Positions 28,266-36,349 of a stretch of DNA of 51,686 nucleotides are shown in pieces. Positions within the stretch are counted from its first letter, which is position 1, and each line of letters starts with the position of its first letter. The notes beneath the pieces are model-generated. The model was given only the letters and a program-made list of their open reading frames with translations. It ran no database searches and was not told the DNA's origin. Made by a program: the position numbers and the translations under genes. The stretch is taken from positions 1 to 51,686 of the forward strand of contig CALIZI010000120.1 of assembly GCA_938028705.1 (NCBI GenBank). Reading direction: 5' to 3'. Source of the stretch: an uncultured Saprospiraceae bacterium (GTDB taxonomy: Bacteria; Bacteroidota; Bacteroidia; Chitinophagales; Saprospiraceae).

Positions 28266-28311
28266 GGACTTTGGATATTTTGGGAATTGGGAAATTGGGT
28301 TTTAAATCGTA
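28266..28311. repeat. half copy of the GGACTTTGG MITE-like family
   Basis: GGACTTTGGATATTTTGGGA continues ATTGGGAAATTGGGTTTTAAATCG. This matches the inverted right arm of copy B (40430-40617) for more than 20 consecutive bases. The opposite arm is missing; a different inverted repeat follows at 28329. Confidence 0.7.
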
Positions 28312-28328
28312 ATAGTTCATTTAATATG

Positions 28329-28468
28329 TTCGCCAAATTGAAAATTGAAAATTGAGAGTTGATAATTAATTTATTTTTTATTTCATAAAAAACTTAAAAT
28401 TAAATAATTACAAATTATAAAATAAAATTAGCTATCAATTATACATTCTCAATTCTCAATTTGGCGAA
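28329..28468. repeat. inverted repeat with AATTGAAA-type arms
   Basis: TTCGCCAAATTG (28329-28340) and CAATTTGGCGAA (28457-28468) are perfect inverted ends. Inside, the arms continue as short-period repeats (AAAATTGAAAATTGAGAG against CATTCTCAATTCT) around an AT-rich core that resembles the core of copy B. With the half copy before it, this accounts for most of the 482-bp gap; the rest holds a palindrome AAAGCGGAT-A-ATCCGCTTT (28626-28644) and the terminator at 28571-28604. Confidence 0.7.
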
Positions 28469-28570
28469 GACATTGTTCATTATCAGTTTTTTTATTAAAA
28501 ATGAAGTCAAAAAAGTGTCAACTACTTTTCTGCGAAATTTAAACATGCTCTAAAGTCATTTTACCTATTA

Positions 28571-28604
28571 CAAAAATGGATGACCGGAAAAATCCAGTCA
28601 TCCA
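28571..28604 (-). terminator. probable terminator downstream of the DUF4331 gene
   Basis: TGGATGAC (28577-28584) pairs with GTCATCCA (28597-28604), extended by CGG/CC-A. On the minus strand the hairpin is followed by TTTTTG. It is about 105 bp beyond the stop at 28710; a second hairpin, CAACTGCAA/TTGCAGTTG (28681-28705), lies right after the stop but lacks a T-tract. Confidence 0.65.
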
Positions 28605-28709
28605 CTTTATAAAACCGTGTTCCTAAAAGCGGATAATCCGCTTTGTTGTACCTAACACTATGAGAACTTTTTTGTAACCTCAACTGCAAGTAAAAATTGC
28701 AGTTGCCAT

Positions 28710-30842
28710 CTATTTTTGAACAATAAATTTCTGTTGTATCGTAATCGGTTCATTACCGTTTTTGATAAAATACACGCCATTCGATAGCTCGCTGACATCA
28801 ATATCTGCCTGATTTTTACCTACTGAAGAAGTGACAGCTTGAGTAGCCACCAATGCCCCCAAAGTATTGTAAATATACAACTGCGTTGGTGCGCCTTCGG
28901 CACTTTCAAAAGTCACTTGAAGGAGGTCTTTGACCGGATTGGGATAAACTATTGTTCCGGTTGACGGCTTTCTGTTGAGGACAGCATCTTTGATTTCGTC
29001 ATAAACGCCCTGATTCACCACAGGTGCGCTCATTTGCAGACCTTCTACGGGCGGTATGCCCTCGTCGTCGTCTTCACTCACCAAGCCGAGTGTGCCTACA
29101 TAGAGGTCACCACTACAAGGTCCATCGCCGCTATGCGGAAGCGCGACATACGGGAAGGCAGTTCTGAAATTCAAGTCGTTGGACTCTACGCCTGTCGTGT
29201 AAGTGAGTACATCCACGAGGTCTTGCGTAACGGGGTTGGGTCCGCCTGCGGTATAGTCGTCATAAAACAGCCCGATTGCTGCCAGAACAATACCCGATAC
29301 TGCCTGCAATTCGATGAGCGTTACATCATCTTCAAGTCGTCTTCCGTTAGGAAATCCATCCATATTCGGGATGAGTTGGAGGGCAGCACTGCCGTTGTAA
29401 GTCGGGTCAGTAAGTCCGAGTACAGCGGCTTGTATGAGTCCGAGTTGGCTAAAGGCAGGGTCGTTACGGTCTGTCGGTGGTACTGCCATATTGAGACGCA
29501 GCATATCACCGCCATTCGGCAAAAAGTTGTTTACAAACGGTTTACCTGCCGCGAGTGGGTTGCCGCCTTTTCCGGTAGCAAGTTGGTAAGGTGGAAAATT
29601 GGGTACGCCTGTATGAAAAGCGGGCCAAATATCCACCGAGCGCGGTTGTCCGGCTGCGGGTAGTAAGAGTGTACCAAAAATAGCATCATCAAGAGCGGTA
29701 CCGGCTACTGCGGCAGAGCCTTTGAGCGGAAATAGTCCGTCGTTGCCATTACCAAAATCAAATGCTTGGAGCGAGTTGCGTTGTACCCGTAATGGAGTAA
29801 AGGAAGGTACTGCACCACCGAACAAGGCATCATCCATATAGAGTGCGAGTTCGGGATTGTAGAAATATTGGTCGAGTGTTGTTTCTGCAAACTCGTCGTG
29901 CGGACTGATAGCATTCCAGAAATCTTTGCGTCCGATTGGAATGACAGCTTCGTTGGTCAAAGGCATTCCAAGACGCGATACCTGCACCCATTGTCCGGTG
30001 TGTCTTTCGCCTTGTGGCGTGAGGGTTCTGAATTTGCGACGGCTGGCAGATGCCCATACACCGATGACATAATCAGAATCCAAGATGCTCGTTGGTGTGG
30101 CAGGTGCGCCCGCTTTGAGCAAATCAGTGATTGGCACTTGAATAGCAATCGTACTGACATTATAACAAGCGACACCGTCTCTCGGTGCTTCACCGTTGGC
30201 ACGTGGCGCATCGCCTAAGTCAAAAATACCACCCAAATCTACAAAAAACGGGTCATCAGATGTACCACAAAATACGCGCTCTCCGGTAGAGGCATTCGTA
30301 ATAGCATTGTTTGAAATAGTCGCATAAGGCATACCCAATCCAATAGGAGATTCAATCGAACGGTCACCAATATTGGGTGGCGGTACTATACCTCCGCTGA
30401 TGATTCGGCTGAAAAATGCACCATTGTTAGTACTTTTGAATGCCTTATAAGTTGTCTTGAGATTTTCTGCACCCAAGCGAATGGGGAAGAACGTCGAAGG
30501 GTCTTCGTTTTCCTGACTGAATACGAAGCGATAGATGATTTCGTCGCCCGGAATGGTCGCGTCATTGTCAATGTGTATTTCGTATGAAATGTTTTCTCCG
30601 AAGGAATAATAATTGGGACCGCCATGCGGCAATTGTGCAGGCACGTAGGTCGCAATGAGCGTGACCATGCTTGGGTCGTCAGGACTGACGAAGGCATAGA
30701 CATCTACATTATCTGCAAGGGGGTCGTTGGCGATGAGTGGTGCTTCTCTGTGACTCGATGCCGTAGCTGCAAAGTAGCCGAAGAACATCAACGCCAGCAC
30801 TAAGGTATTCAGGGAATACTTGGTTTGGAATAGTTTTCTCAT
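28710..30842 (-). CDS. secreted DUF4331 protein with T9SS tail
   Basis: A 710-residue exported protein. Its signal peptide is at 1-28, and the mature part begins SSHREAPLIANDPLADNVDVYAFVSPDD, split by the SSHREAP signature that marks DUF4331. The body carries other family stretches (GDEIIYRFVFSQEN, WVQVSRLGMPLTNEAVIPIG, YLPNGGDMLRLN-like FLPNGGDMLRLNMAVPPT). A T9SS sorting domain (VYPNPVKDLLQVTFESAEG to the end) follows a short linker. The function of DUF4331 is not established. In Bacteroidota such genes often neighbour a TPR protein, as here (next gene upstream, 31391-32623), but 548 bp and repeats separate them. Confidence 0.88.
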   Translation of the reverse strand: MRKLFQTKYSLNTLVLALMFFGYFAATASSHREAPLIANDPLADNVDVYAFVSPDDPSMVTLIATYVPAQLPHGGPNYYSFGENISYEIHIDNDATIPGDEIIYRFVFSQENEDPSTFFPIRLGAENLKTTYKAFKSTNNGAFFSRIISGGIVPPPNIGDRSIESPIGLGMPYATISNNAITNASTGERVFCGTSDDPFFVDLGGIFDLGDAPRANGEAPRDGVACYNVSTIAIQVPITDLLKAGAPATPTSILDSDYVIGVWASASRRKFRTLTPQGERHTGQWVQVSRLGMPLTNEAVIPIGRKDFWNAISPHDEFAETTLDQYFYNPELALYMDDALFGGAVPSFTPLRVQRNSLQAFDFGNGNDGLFPLKGSAAVAGTALDDAIFGTLLLPAAGQPRSVDIWPAFHTGVPNFPPYQLATGKGGNPLAAGKPFVNNFLPNGGDMLRLNMAVPPTDRNDPAFSQLGLIQAAVLGLTDPTYNGSAALQLIPNMDGFPNGRRLEDDVTLIELQAVSGIVLAAIGLFYDDYTAGGPNPVTQDLVDVLTYTTGVESNDLNFRTAFPYVALPHSGDGPCSGDLYVGTLGLVSEDDDEGIPPVEGLQMSAPVVNQGVYDEIKDAVLNRKPSTGTIVYPNPVKDLLQVTFESAEGAPTQLYIYNTLGALVATQAVTSSVGKNQADIDVSELSNGVYFIKNGNEPITIQQKFIVQK

Positions 30843-30995
30843 ATTTACTATTTTTGAATTTTATTTATAGAGCAAATGAAAATATCATCTTTACGATGTG
30901 TATGCCGGTAATGCCGGAGTGATTTAGATTTTTGGGAGGATTACCTACCAGACATTTTGTTGGTTTTTGAATAAATACTTCACATTATTTTACAG

Positions 30996-31153
30996 GCGCA
31001 TTGCACCGACCCCATTTGTAACACTCCCAAAGAAACCCAATCAAGCTGCGTAGCTGCGTCACCCTTTGATACGTTTCAATAGTGCCGACGCTATGCGCCT
31101 TAGGAGACTTTACTTAATACTTATTACAAATGGTGTCGTCGCTACGCGCCTAT
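30996..31153. repeat. three-armed AGGCGC inverted-repeat element
   Basis: The arm AGGCGCATTGCACCGACCCC...(30996-31025) is inverted at 31124-31153 (ending GTCGTCGCTACGCGCCT) with scattered mismatches. A third arm in the same inverted orientation lies at 31074-31102 (ending GCCGACGCTATGCGCCT). It fills the middle of a 548-bp gap without genes; the flanks are AT-rich and show nothing else I can support. Confidence 0.7.
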
Positions 31154-31390
31154 TTTGAAACATTTATTGTGAATCCAATTCAATATTCGACAAGCGCATG
31201 TGTGATATTTTGATATGAAATTATTGATTACAAATAATTATTTAAATTTTTTATAATAAATTAATTTCAAATAAATTATGAGAAAATTATTGTCGTTTGA
31301 CATCTTAAAAATGCCTTACGACTTACGTTTATTCTCCAATTCAAATCTAAATGTTACATCACAAAAGAAGACGTTTAATTTGCTCTGATT

Positions 31391-32623
31391 TTACTTATTA
31401 ATATCAGCTTGTAAATTTGTCAAATCGGGATGTTGGAAGTTGGTTTTTGAAGCCACTTTGAGGTGTTGTTTGGCTTTTTGTATATCACCTATTTTTTGAT
31501 AATATTTTGCCATAGACATGTTGACCTCAATGTTTTCGGGGCGCATGTTGTATTCATTATCCAAATATTTTTTGGCTTCATCGTCTCTATCGGTCAGCGA
31601 CAATAAGGTATTGGCATAATCCAAATCCATATTGTGTCCGCTTTTTCTATCATCTTCAAACATCTCGTCAATATCTGCCATGATTTCCGCGAATTTTTCC
31701 GTCTGATTTTTCGATTTATATATTTCGGCAAGTTGAATATAAAAACCAATTTCGGGTATTACCGCGATAGCTTGTTCCAATAAATGAGTAGCTTCATCCA
31801 ACTTTCCTTCGTCTGATTTGAGTTGGGCAAGGGCAGCCGTGGCAAAAGGATAATTTTCGCGGTGTGCAAGTATATCTTCGTAAGTTGCACGGGCATTTTC
31901 GGTGTTTCCGTACATGCGGTAGAGGTCGCCGAGTGTGAGTTGTGCCCAAGCGGTTTCCTCACTTCCGGGATAACCGGCTTGTACGGCGTACTGCATGATT
32001 TCGATAGCACCTTGCGTATCGCCATGCAATTCGCGTAGGTAAGATGCCCGCGAGTAGGAGCGCAAATCGGGTCGAATATCCATCATCCGGTCGGTAGCTT
32101 TTACAGCATTTTCGTAATCGCCCATTTCCAGATACGCATCTGCCAGTACACCGTGAGCCTGTGCGTTATAATCGTTCATTTCAATAGCTTCTTTGCTGAT
32201 TTCCAATGCTTTATCAAATTGATGCAAAGAAAGTAATACGCCGGCTTTGAGCGTGAGTGCGCTGAATTTGAGGTCTTCGTCCAATTCTTTATCGCTCAAT
32301 AATTTTTCAATAATCTCTAAGGCAGCCGGATAATAATGCCCGTGTTCGCCCGTAATACGCGCTTCCGAAACGAAGAGTGCCGCAAGGTTGTAATGCGCCA
32401 TAGGGTCGTTTTTGTCAACGATTTTATTTCTACTGGCAACATAGATATTCTGACGGTCTGCCCATTCACTGCCGGATTGCAGGTCTTTATTTCTATCCAA
32501 CAATTTGGGTATGGCATTGATAGCACTTATTCTGTCAGTGGGAGCATCTTTACCTTTGAAAAGCGTAAACGCCGCTACTGTCATTGCCACTGCCAAAAAG
32601 AGGATAATCTTGAGTTGATTCAT
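31391..32623 (-). CDS. TPR protein with N-terminal membrane anchor
   Basis: A 410-residue protein with an N-terminal hydrophobic segment (LKIILFLAVAMTVAAFTLF) and at least six TPR-like helical pairs from about residue 75 to the end (AHGVLADAYLEMGDYENAVK, TLGDLYRMYGNTENARATYE, KYYQKIGDIQKAKQHLKVAS). It is likely periplasmic or inner-membrane anchored and a scaffold for protein interactions. No enzyme motif. It could be linked with the DUF4331 protein encoded downstream on the same strand. Confidence 0.85.
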   Translation of the reverse strand: MNQLKIILFLAVAMTVAAFTLFKGKDAPTDRISAINAIPKLLDRNKDLQSGSEWADRQNIYVASRNKIVDKNDPMAHYNLAALFVSEARITGEHGHYYPAALEIIEKLLSDKELDEDLKFSALTLKAGVLLSLHQFDKALEISKEAIEMNDYNAQAHGVLADAYLEMGDYENAVKATDRMMDIRPDLRSYSRASYLRELHGDTQGAIEIMQYAVQAGYPGSEETAWAQLTLGDLYRMYGNTENARATYEDILAHRENYPFATAALAQLKSDEGKLDEATHLLEQAIAVIPEIGFYIQLAEIYKSKNQTEKFAEIMADIDEMFEDDRKSGHNMDLDYANTLLSLTDRDDEAKKYLDNEYNMRPENIEVNMSMAKYYQKIGDIQKAKQHLKVASKTNFQHPDLTNLQADINK

Positions 32624-32677
32624 GGTGAATGTTTCTTTATTCGTTTTATGATTTTTTATACTTTATGTTTTTAAACA

Positions 32678-32805
32678 TTCGTAATGACGATTTTAGCTAT
32701 CCAGTTTTATTGTTCCGCGACGGCTAAAGTCGTCGGTACACAGAGAGGACGATTTACAAAATCGTTTTACGTGTAAGGCACAAGGCATCCTTGGATACCT
32801 TGTGC
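32678..32805. repeat. nested hairpins including an ACGATTTACAAAATCGT copy
   Basis: GACGATTTACAAAATCGTTT (32748-32767) is a third copy of the family seen at 3183 and 26950. Before it, GACGATTTTAGC (about 32683) faces GGCTAAAGTCGTC (32722-32734). After it, GCACAAGGCATCC (32778-32790) pairs with GGATACCTTGTGC (32793-32805) with one mismatch, close to the stop of the IPTL-CTERM gene. Confidence 0.6.
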
Positions 32806-32860
32806 GAAAAAATCAAATTAAATCCTGAAAATGAATGTACGTTTGTATTTCTATGATAAA

Positions 32861-34126
32861 TCAACTGTATTCGTGTGCCTCTTCTCCTTTGCTACTGCGT
32901 ATGCCGACAACTCCGGTAATTGACATCAGCAAAGCGAGTATAATTAATCCCCACTCACTCACTGTCGGTACGTCTTGCGGATTGGCGGAACAGGCATCGG
33001 GGGCAGTAATTTCTTGTGTAAGTGTACACGTCGGATTGTCGTTGCTAGTGACGGTAATCGTGAATGTCGCACCATTAGCGGGTACGCCCATGATGATGAG
33101 TGGCGAGCCATAAGTACCATTGGCAGTAATATCGCCTGATACGGTGTAATCTCCCGTTGTATTGTCGCCTACCGGATTGATAGTGAGGGAGAATGTATCA
33201 TCATTAGCGGTATCGAAGTCGCCGGTAGTGCCTGCATTGTCGCAGGGGCTTGCTTCCAAGCCCAAGTCGTTGATACAGGCTGCCATCGTCTCGCACGAAC
33301 CTACTTCAATACAAGCTCCAACCGTTGGGTTGTAGCCTGTATTGACTACGGAAATCGTACCTGCATCACTAATCATGACTTCTATCCAACCGGGATAGGT
33401 GTTGCCATCGCCGGCAGTAAATTCTACGCCGATGAAGTGGTTTTGTCCGGCAGCAAAATTGCCGGCACCGGGGTTACTTGGGAAATTGGTATCCATGTAG
33501 GGACCGAGGGGTCCGGGATTGGAGCCCAATTGGCTTGTCGTGAAGAAACATGGCATTGTGGTGCCAGCTTCAAATATGTCAGCTACCGTCATTATGTTGG
33601 CGAAAGCCACGCTGTTGGCGTAGCTACTGTACAAGCCATACAAACCACATGATGTAGCGACACCTGCACCTGCACATACCGAACCACTTGTACCTACGGG
33701 TACGGTAATCGCGAGATTATTGTACGGTTCGAGATAGACGGAGTTGAAGGCGAATGTACCCAACTGCGTGTAGAATTGTTTGACGCTGTAAGAGAGTGGC
33801 AATGTACCGCAGGTAGCACCTACGTAGTAGCTGGCTGTACCTAAAGGAAATGGTCCGGTTTCGATACAGAGTTGTGTGGATGAATTGGAGAGTACGTTGT
33901 AAGCACCAACGGCAAAATCCACCACGCCATCGCCATCAAAATCTATTTGTGTGACGGTGCCGTTCTCGAAATTGCCCGGCATATCGGGCATGACGCTCAC
34001 GGCTTCGCATTGTGCATTGGCATCGGGCGAAAAGGCAACAAAGGCTGCCGCCATACCGGAGTATGCGGCTAATCTTGATGCAAGATTGCCAACGATATTT
34101 TTACTATGTATATTTGATTTATTCAT
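32861..34126 (-). CDS. secreted protein with IPTL-CTERM-like sorting signal
   Basis: A 421-residue protein of unknown function. The N-terminus (RLAAYSGMAAAFVAFSPDANAQ) is the long, Ala-rich leader seen on many Bacteroidota exported proteins. The body is Gly/Thr/Asn-rich beta sequence with Cys residues and a segment VDFAVGAYNVLSNSSTQLC that resembles an FG-GAP/EF-like loop (DFDGDGVVDFAVG). A beta domain before the end (TFTITVTSNDNPTCTLTQEI) looks like an immunoglobulin fold. The C-terminus VPTVSEWGLIILALLMSITG plus a basic tail is IPTL-CTERM. It lies 20 bp downstream of a small gene on the same strand, so the two form an operon. Confidence 0.82.
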   Translation of the reverse strand: MNKSNIHSKNIVGNLASRLAAYSGMAAAFVAFSPDANAQCEAVSVMPDMPGNFENGTVTQIDFDGDGVVDFAVGAYNVLSNSSTQLCIETGPFPLGTASYYVGATCGTLPLSYSVKQFYTQLGTFAFNSVYLEPYNNLAITVPVGTSGSVCAGAGVATSCGLYGLYSSYANSVAFANIMTVADIFEAGTTMPCFFTTSQLGSNPGPLGPYMDTNFPSNPGAGNFAAGQNHFIGVEFTAGDGNTYPGWIEVMISDAGTISVVNTGYNPTVGACIEVGSCETMAACINDLGLEASPCDNAGTTGDFDTANDDTFSLTINPVGDNTTGDYTVSGDITANGTYGSPLIIMGVPANGATFTITVTSNDNPTCTLTQEITAPDACSANPQDVPTVSEWGLIILALLMSITGVVGIRSSKGEEAHEYS

Positions 34127-34146
34127 AATGTTATTGGATTATTTGA

Positions 34147-34479
34147 TTAATTTGTTTGTTTTCTGTTTTTGAATCGGGCAGCGGCAGCTTTGCTTTTAGC
34201 CGTTCTTTCGGCTTTTTGTGCTTCCATACGGGCAGCTACTTTTGGCTTTATTTTGCTATATAGTGCTGTCTTTTTTTGTGCAGAAAGTGGCTTGCCGGAG
34301 TTGGCTTTGCGAGTAGCCGTCTTGGCTTTGGTAGCTTGAGTAGTTGCCTTCTTATTTTGGATGTAGGCTTTGTACTCGGAGGGTTTGGTGGTTCTTTTCA
34401 TCTGGCTTTGTGCAAAGGCACTGCCGGATATTATAACCATAAGTAGTATGATTAATGGGAATGATTTGGATTTTTTCAT
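34147..34479 (-). CDS. small, very basic exported protein
   Basis: A 110-residue protein with a clear signal peptide (MKKSKSFPLIILLMVIISGSAFA, cleavage before QSQ). The mature part is almost only Lys, Ala, Thr, Arg, Gln and Ser (TTQATKAKTATRKANSGKPL, AQKAERTAKSKAAAARFKNR), with the composition of histone H1-like proteins. I do not recognise a family. It is the first gene of a two-gene operon with the IPTL-CTERM protein. Possible roles are binding of anionic polymers (DNA, polysaccharide) outside the inner membrane, but nothing in the sequence proves this. Confidence 0.8.
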   Translation of the reverse strand: MKKSKSFPLIILLMVIISGSAFAQSQMKRTTKPSEYKAYIQNKKATTQATKAKTATRKANSGKPLSAQKKTALYSKIKPKVAARMEAQKAERTAKSKAAAARFKNRKQTN

Positions 34480-34565
34480 TTTTTATATTTTTTAATTAAT
34501 TTTCTTAAAAACTGAAAATGAGGGGAAATGAAGGGGAGAAATTTTGAGAAAAAATTAAACTCAAT

Positions 34566-34627
34566 ATATTACTTACGAACTATAAGGTGTGTTTGGATTT
34601 TTTTTACCAAAAAAAAATGTATTTATT
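34566..34627 (+). promoter_or_regulatory. shared upstream element, copy 1 (before the MscS gene)
   Basis: ATATTACTTACGAA (34566-34579), 13 nt, TTGGATTTTTTTT (34593-34605), ACC, then nine A. An identical arrangement with the same 13-nt spacing is at 35639-35699 before the sigma-factor gene. TTGG and the following TATTTATT are 24 nt apart, so it may be a promoter; the T8-ACC-A9 stretch can also form a weak hairpin. Confidence 0.55.
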
Positions 34628-34700
34628 TTATTTGTTGGATATATCAGAAATTGAATGATAATTTTGCGTTTGTTTTTTACCAAACATTAAAAATATTTCA

Positions 34701-35540
34701 ATGGAAAATATAGAAAAGTGGATACCTTATATTATCAGTATTGCTATCATCATTATTGTATCAATTATCATTGCTCGTATTTTAATTGGGATAATCAATG
34801 CAATGATTAAGCGAGAGCAACGACAAGCAAATCCGAATGTGACGCAGTTAAATTTTCTGAAAAATTCGGTTCGGGTCGTCATTTATTCGGTGGCTACAAT
34901 AATGATTATCAATACGATACCAACGCTAAAAAGTCTTGGTACCGCACTGTTTGCCGGAGCGGGTATCTTGGCAGCTATCATTGGTTTTGCTTCTCAACAG
35001 GCATTTGCAAATGTGATAGGCGGTATTTTTATCATCCTGTTTAAGCCCTTTCGGGTGGGCGATACGATTGAGATTGGTGGTTCGGTAGGCAGGGTGTTGG
35101 ATATTACGCTGCGGCATGTGGTGATTCGGGATCTGGAAAATCGGCGGATTATCATACCGAATAGTCGCGTAAGCGAAGAAAAAATTATTAATAGTACAAT
35201 TGACGATGAACGGATTTTGAAACATATTACTTTTGGTATCAGTTATGAGTCGAATATTGATAAAGCAATGGAGATTATTCAAGAGGAAATTCGACAGCAT
35301 CCTTATTATTTGGATAATCGGACGGAGGCAGAGCGCGAAGCTAATGAGCCAAGTATTAGAGTGAAAGTGATTGCGCTGTCAGATTCGTCGGTAGATTTGA
35401 GGGCATTCGCATGGGCACAGACCAATCCAAAAAGCCTTGAAATGGAGTGGGATGTGCTAAAATCCGTGAAGGAGCGTTTTGACCGCGAAGGCATTGATAT
35501 TCCTTATCCGCATCGTACTATCGTGCAAAAAAATAAGTAA
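34701..35540 (+). CDS. MscS-family mechanosensitive channel
   Basis: A 279-residue inner-membrane channel protein that releases solutes on hypo-osmotic stress. A first hydrophobic segment is at about 8-30, a second at about 55-75, and the pore helix TM3 at about 80-110 (GTALFAGAGILAAIIGFASQ QAFANVIGG) with the Gly/Ala pattern of MscS. The beta domain (FKPFRVGDTIEIGGSVGRV, IPNSRVSEEKIINST) and C-terminal alpha/beta domain follow. The size is typical of small MscS proteins. It carries the same upstream element as the next gene, an ECF sigma factor. Confidence 0.92.
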   Translation: MENIEKWIPYIISIAIIIIVSIIIARILIGIINAMIKREQRQANPNVTQLNFLKNSVRVVIYSVATIMIINTIPTLKSLGTALFAGAGILAAIIGFASQQAFANVIGGIFIILFKPFRVGDTIEIGGSVGRVLDITLRHVVIRDLENRRIIIPNSRVSEEKIINSTIDDERILKHITFGISYESNIDKAMEIIQEEIRQHPYYLDNRTEAEREANEPSIRVKVIALSDSSVDLRAFAWAQTNPKSLEMEWDVLKSVKERFDREGIDIPYPHRTIVQKNK

Positions 35541-35563
35541 AACGAGCTGATAGCCCGTTTTAC
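35537..35563 (+). terminator. hairpin after the MscS gene
   Basis: GTAAAACGAGCT pairs with AGCCCGTTTTAC around GAT with one mismatch. It overlaps the stop codon; the T-rich stretch (CATTTGTTTTTT) comes 10 nt later, so termination is plausible but not canonical. Confidence 0.5.
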
Positions 35564-35638
35564 TGGATTTCATTTGTTTTTTAGCCAAGAACACAATTAA
35601 AATTCAATTTCATTTGATGTCGGAAAAATTACCAACAC

Positions 35639-35699
35639 ATATTACTTACGAAAATAAATCTCACATTGGATTTTTTTTGTTAAAAAAAAGCTATTTTTG
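35639..35699 (+). promoter_or_regulatory. shared upstream element, copy 2 (before the ECF sigma gene)
   Basis: ATATTACTTACGAA (35639-35652), 13 nt, TTGGATTTTTTTT (35666-35678), GTT, then eight A and TATTTTTG (35692-35699), a perfect TAnnTTTG box. Transcription would start near 35706, which argues that the sigma factor starts at the TTG at 35742 and not at the TTG at 35697. Confidence 0.6.
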
Positions 35700-35741
35700 T
35701 CGCACCCAAAAAATCATATAACCATACAGAATTTTAAATTA

Positions 35742-36332
35742 TTGAATAATAAACATACAAATACGGAGTCTAAAATTGTCGCTTTGCTCAAGCAAAGGGA
35801 CAAGGAGGCTATTGAGTTGTTGTATGAGCATTATTCGCCGGCACTTTATGGGATGATTCTGAAGATAGTTTCGTCAGAAGCCCTTGCACAAGAGGTACTT
35901 CAGGATGTTTTTGTGAAAATCTGGAAAAATGCCGACAAGTACGATACCGACAAAGGAAGGCTGTTCACATGGTTGGCACAAATCGCCCGAAATGCCGCCA
36001 AAGATACCCTGCGTTCGAGCCGTCACAAGCAAGACATCAAAACCGATAGTCTCGCTGACAACGTAGGTAATGACAGTTCCCTTTCCCACAATCCACGCAT
36101 TGCAGACTCCGGGCTTCGCAAAACCATTGATGGTCTGGATGAAAAATATAGAGAAATAATAGACCTGTTGTACTTTCAAGGCTATAGCCATTCGGAAGCG
36201 GCAAAGGAATTGAATATACCCATAGGTACGCTCAAATCAAGGGTGCGAAAAGCCATCCTTGAATTGAGAAAATTATTGGGTAACGAACTGATAACTATTT
36301 TATTAATCATAAAAACAATAACGAATTTGTAA
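35742..36332 (+). CDS. ECF-type RNA polymerase sigma factor
   Basis: A sigma-70 family regulator. Region 2 spans YEHYSPALYGMILKIVSSEA to FTWLAQIARNAAKDTLRSSR and region 4 is EKYREIIDLLYFQGYSHSEA to PIGTLKSRVRKAILELRKLL, with the helix-turn-helix in the latter. It is followed after 17 nt by an RskA-type anti-sigma factor, so it is probably a SigK-like ECF factor held inactive at the membrane. No ATG exists in frame at the 5' end; TTG at 35742 (residue LNNKHTNTESK, 196 aa) is chosen because the TATTTTTG box overlaps the only other candidate, TTG at 35697 (211 aa). The start is uncertain; the function is not. Confidence 0.9.
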   Translation: MNNKHTNTESKIVALLKQRDKEAIELLYEHYSPALYGMILKIVSSEALAQEVLQDVFVKIWKNADKYDTDKGRLFTWLAQIARNAAKDTLRSSRHKQDIKTDSLADNVGNDSSLSHNPRIADSGLRKTIDGLDEKYREIIDLLYFQGYSHSEAAKELNIPIGTLKSRVRKAILELRKLLGNELITILLIIKTITNL

Positions 36333-36349
36333 TCGTTTTAGATGAATAA

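Noticed and set aside
28681-28705. Hairpin CAACTGCAA/TTGCAGTTG as the terminator of the DUF4331 gene
   Set aside because: No T-tract follows it on the minus strand; the hairpin at 28571-28604 with TTTTTG fits better.
34528-34713. Possible 61-codon gene before the MscS gene
   Set aside because: It covers the shared regulatory element, is made of Phe/Lys/Ile/Tyr from AT-rich DNA and overlaps the MscS start.
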